From Geodermatophilus obscurus DSM 43160 (GTDB taxonomy: Bacteria > Actinomycetota > Actinomycetes > Mycobacteriales > Geodermatophilaceae): a stretch of DNA of 64,000 nucleotides. Of this stretch, positions 61,917-64,000 are shown piece by piece. The stretch spans positions 2,356,001-2,420,000 of the forward strand of contig NC_013757.1 of NCBI RefSeq assembly GCF_000025345.1, read 5' to 3'. The first letter of the stretch is position 1. Every line of letters begins with the position of its first letter. Under the pieces are notes generated by a model. The model did no database searches and was not told the DNA's origin. It saw only the letters and a program-made list of their open reading frames with translations. The position numbers were made by a program, and so were the translations under genes.

Positions 61917-63482
61917 GTGGCGACCTTCAGCTCCGCCCAGCTCACCCCGACCGCCTTCCTCGAGCGCTCCGCCCGGGTGTTCCCCGAGCGCACCGCCGTG
62001 GTCGACGGCGACCGGCGGTTCACCTACCGGGAGTTCGCCGACCGCTCCCGCCGGCTCGCGGGCGCGCTGGCGTCCCGCGGCGTCTCGCCCGGGGACCGGG
62101 TGGCCGCGCTGTGCACGAACAGCTCGGCGATGCTCGAGGTGCACAACGGCGTCCCGTGGGCCGGAGCCGTCCTGGTCCCGCTCAACACCCGGCTGAAGGG
62201 CAACGAGCTGGAGTACATCCTGCAGCACTCCGGCGCCGCGGTCCTCGTCGCGGACGCCGCGTTCGCCCCGACCGCCACCGAGGTCGCCGCGGCGGTCGGC
62301 ATCCCGGTCGTGGTGGCCGGCGGCGAGGCCGACGAGTACGAGCAGCTGCTGGACGCGGCCGAGCCGCTGGCGCGACCCTGCGACGACGAGTGGGGCCTGC
62401 TCGCGCTCAACTACACCTCCGGCACGACCGGCCGGCCCAAGGGCGTCATGTACAGCCACCGAGGGGCCTACCTGCAGGCGCTCGCGATGGCGCTGCACAC
62501 CGGGCTGGGCCCCACCAGCCAGTACCTGTGGACGCTGCCGATGTTCCACTGCGACGGCTGGTGCTTCCCCTGGGCGGTGTCGGCCGGCGGCTCGACCCAC
62601 GTGTGCCTGCCGCGGGTGGAGCCGGCCCGCATCTGGCAGCTGCTGCGCACCGAGGGCATCACCCACTTCAGCGCGGCGCCGACCGTGCTCACCATGATCG
62701 CCAGCGCCGAGGAGGCGGAGGCCGGCCCGGTCTCCCCGCGGGTCGCGGTGCAGACCGGTGGCGCGCCGCCGACCCCGACCCTGCTGGCCCGGATGTCCGC
62801 GCTGAACATGGACGTGACCCACCTGTACGGGCTCACCGAGACCTACGGGCCGGTGGCGGTCAACCAGTGGCACCCCGAGTGGGACGACCTGCCGGACGAG
62901 CGGCAGGCCGAGCTCAAGGCCCGGCAGGGTGTCGCGAACGTGGTCGCCCAGCCGTTGCGGGTCGTGGGGGAGGACGGCGCCGACGTGCCGTGCGACGGGG
63001 AGACGATCGGGGAGATCGTCGCCCGCGGGAACGACGTCATGCTCGGCTACTACCAGGACGAGGAGGCGACGGCGAAGGCGACGCTGCCGGGGCCCGACGG
63101 CGGACCCGGCTGGTTCCGCACCGGGGACCTCGCCGTCGTCCACCCGGACGGCTACCTGGAGATCCGCGACCGCAGCAAGGACATCATCATCTCCGGCGGA
63201 GAGAACATCTCCTCGGTGGAGGTCGAGCGGGCCCTGGACGCCCACCCCGCCGTGCTGGAGTCCGCCGTGGTCGCCGAGCCCCACGAGAAGTGGGGGGAGG
63301 TCCCGGTCGCCCACGTGACGCTGCGGCCCGGGAGCGAGGTCACCGACGAGGAGCTCGCGGCCTTCGTGCGGTCGCGGCTGGCGGGGTTCAAGGTGCCCAA
63401 GCGGTTCGTCTACGGGGAGCTGCCGAAGACCTCCACCGGCAAGGTGCAGAAGAACGAGCTGCGCGCGCGCTCCTCCGGCTGA
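61917..63482 (+). CDS. Acyl-CoA ligase (AMP-forming), medium/long-chain fatty-acid type
   Basis: The 521-residue enzyme of the acyl-adenylate superfamily shows P-loop YTSGTTGRPKGVMYSH, HLYGLTETYGPVAV, WFRTGDLAVVHPDGYLEIRD, and catalytic Lys in TSTGKVQKNEL. It begins MATFSSAQLTPTAFLERSA like the FadD-type acyl-CoA ligases of actinobacteria. GTG 61917 sits behind AGGAGACCAG. It activates a carboxylic acid to its CoA ester; chain length unknown. It converges on the nitrile hydratase gene. Confidence 0.88.
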   Translation: MATFSSAQLTPTAFLERSARVFPERTAVVDGDRRFTYREFADRSRRLAGALASRGVSPGDRVAALCTNSSAMLEVHNGVPWAGAVLVPLNTRLKGNELEYILQHSGAAVLVADAAFAPTATEVAAAVGIPVVVAGGEADEYEQLLDAAEPLARPCDDEWGLLALNYTSGTTGRPKGVMYSHRGAYLQALAMALHTGLGPTSQYLWTLPMFHCDGWCFPWAVSAGGSTHVCLPRVEPARIWQLLRTEGITHFSAAPTVLTMIASAEEAEAGPVSPRVAVQTGGAPPTPTLLARMSALNMDVTHLYGLTETYGPVAVNQWHPEWDDLPDERQAELKARQGVANVVAQPLRVVGEDGADVPCDGETIGEIVARGNDVMLGYYQDEEATAKATLPGPDGGPGWFRTGDLAVVHPDGYLEIRDRSKDIIISGGENISSVEVERALDAHPAVLESAVVAEPHEKWGEVPVAHVTLRPGSEVTDEELAAFVRSRLAGFKVPKRFVYGELPKTSTGKVQKNELRARSSG

Positions 63483-63491
63483 CCCCGCGCC

Positions 63492-64000
63492 TCAGACGGC
63501 GGCGGTCCCGATCAGGCCCTTGCGGGTGACCAGGCCGGCGAGCTGCTCCTCGGACATCCCGTCGGTCCCCTCGGGCCGGCGCGGGACCACCATGTACCGC
63601 GACTCCGCGCTGGCGTCCCACACGCTGATCCGCGTCGTCGGCGGCAGGTCGAGGCCGAACTCCGCCAGCACCCCGCGTGGGTCCCGCACGACCCGGGACC
63701 GGTAGGCCTCGCTCTTGTACCAGGCCGGGGACGGGCCGAGCAGCGCGATCGGATAGCAGGAGCACAGCGTGCAGACCACCACGTTGTGCTCCTCCGCGCT
63801 GTTGGCGACGACCTTCAGCCGCTGCTCCTGCAGGCCGCCGGCCATCGACAGCCCGACCTCCCTGATGGCTGCGTTGGCGTCGGCGAGCAGCCGGTCCCGG
63901 AATTCCGGGTCCGTCCAGGCGCGCGCGGTGATCCGGGCGCCGTTGGCCGGCGAGCCGCCGGCGAGGAACTCGTCGATGCGGCGGTCGATCTCGCCCTCGT
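63492..64000 (-). CDS. Cobalt-type nitrile hydratase alpha subunit, C-terminal part
   Basis: The gene runs off the right edge; about 168 residues are present. The metal site VVCTLCSCYPIALLG is diagnostic for nitrile hydratase alpha, and Thr in CTLCSC marks the cobalt type (iron types have Ser). ARAWTDPEFRDRLLADANAA and WKYKS-type WYKSEAYRSRVV are also family-specific. It hydrates nitriles to amides. The beta subunit should lie farther along the minus-strand operon, outside. ATG 63845 is internal. Thiocyanate hydrolase gamma is the main alternative. Confidence 0.85.
   Translation of the reverse strand, partial: EGEIDRRIDEFLAGGSPANGARITARAWTDPEFRDRLLADANAAIREVGLSMAGGLQEQRLKVVANSAEEHNVVVCTLCSCYPIALLGPSPAWYKSEAYRSRVVRDPRGVLAEFGLDLPPTTRISVWDASAESRYMVVPRRPEGTDGMSEEQLAGLVTRKGLIGTAAV

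Noticed and set aside
1-64000. tRNA, rRNA, CRISPR arrays, insertion sequences or prophage
   Set aside because: No TPsiC-loop-like GTTCGA sequences in a cloverleaf, no regularly spaced repeats, no transposase or integrase motifs were seen.

Overview
The window is very GC-rich, densely packed bacterial chromosome. Its actinobacterial character shows in the many GTG starts, GTGA/ATGA gene overlaps, apparent leaderless promoters, a LysX-type lysyl-tRNA synthetase/lipid lysyltransferase, DrrAB-type transporters, a CtpI-like giant P-type ATPase, LpqE-like and LpqC-like lipoproteins and a decayed DUF222/13E12 gene. I infer Geodermatophilaceae (Blastococcus/Modestobacter/Geodermatophilus-like) from overall gene style; this was not tested by a search. 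I saw no rRNA, tRNA, CRISPR array, insertion sequence or prophage.

Layout. 0-12 kb: end of a LysR regulator, a SnoaL-like fragment, an LLM flavin oxidoreductase, gamma-carbonic anhydrase plus RNase Z-like protein, a membrane protein with a sigma-like N-terminus, Mug glycosylase, a GNAT/HxlR divergent pair with a double palindromic operator, the AzlCD exporter, a CoA-disulfide-reductase-like flavoprotein and a protein with three cold-shock domains. 12-23 kb: a frameshifted zinc alcohol dehydrogenase, YciI, a MEDS/ATPase signalling protein, an SUV3-like helicase, an SGNH hydrolase, a lipoprotein esterase, the P-type ATPase (frameshifted near its 3' end) and an AraC regulator. 23-41 kb: metabolic and membrane genes, including BrkB, a DrrAB-type ABC exporter behind a MerR/SoxR-like promoter, tryptophan 2,3-dioxygenase, LtrA, a TMEM175-like channel, GH13 alpha-glucosidase with a coupled leader ORF, CPBP protease, a GT-C-like membrane protein and a DMT transporter. 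41.5-45 kb: a looser, gene-poorer stretch with GAF-ANTAR, DUF899 and a truncated SRPBCC-like gene. 45-52.6 kb: a minus-strand run of LysX (domain order reversed relative to the mycobacterial enzyme), an amino-acid permease, a proline-racemase-family enzyme and an ornithine-cyclodeaminase-family enzyme. 52.7-64 kb: LpqE-like lipoprotein, Imm5-like protein, an LLM oxidoreductase, a frameshifted SnoaL-like gene, a DUF222-HNH relic, an asparaginase/deacetylase/CxxC-protein operon, a ferric-reductase-like flavocytochrome with a leader ORF, an acyl-CoA ligase and the C-terminal part of a cobalt-type nitrile hydratase alpha subunit.

The parts most worth following up are the triple cold-shock protein with RG/RD linkers, the permuted LysX and its coupled amino-acid genes, the repeated terminator-like element, the paired HxlR operators, and two short leader ORFs whose stops overlap the next start. 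Several frame breaks are single-base changes in or beside G/C runs, so sequencing or assembly error must be weighed against true pseudogenes.
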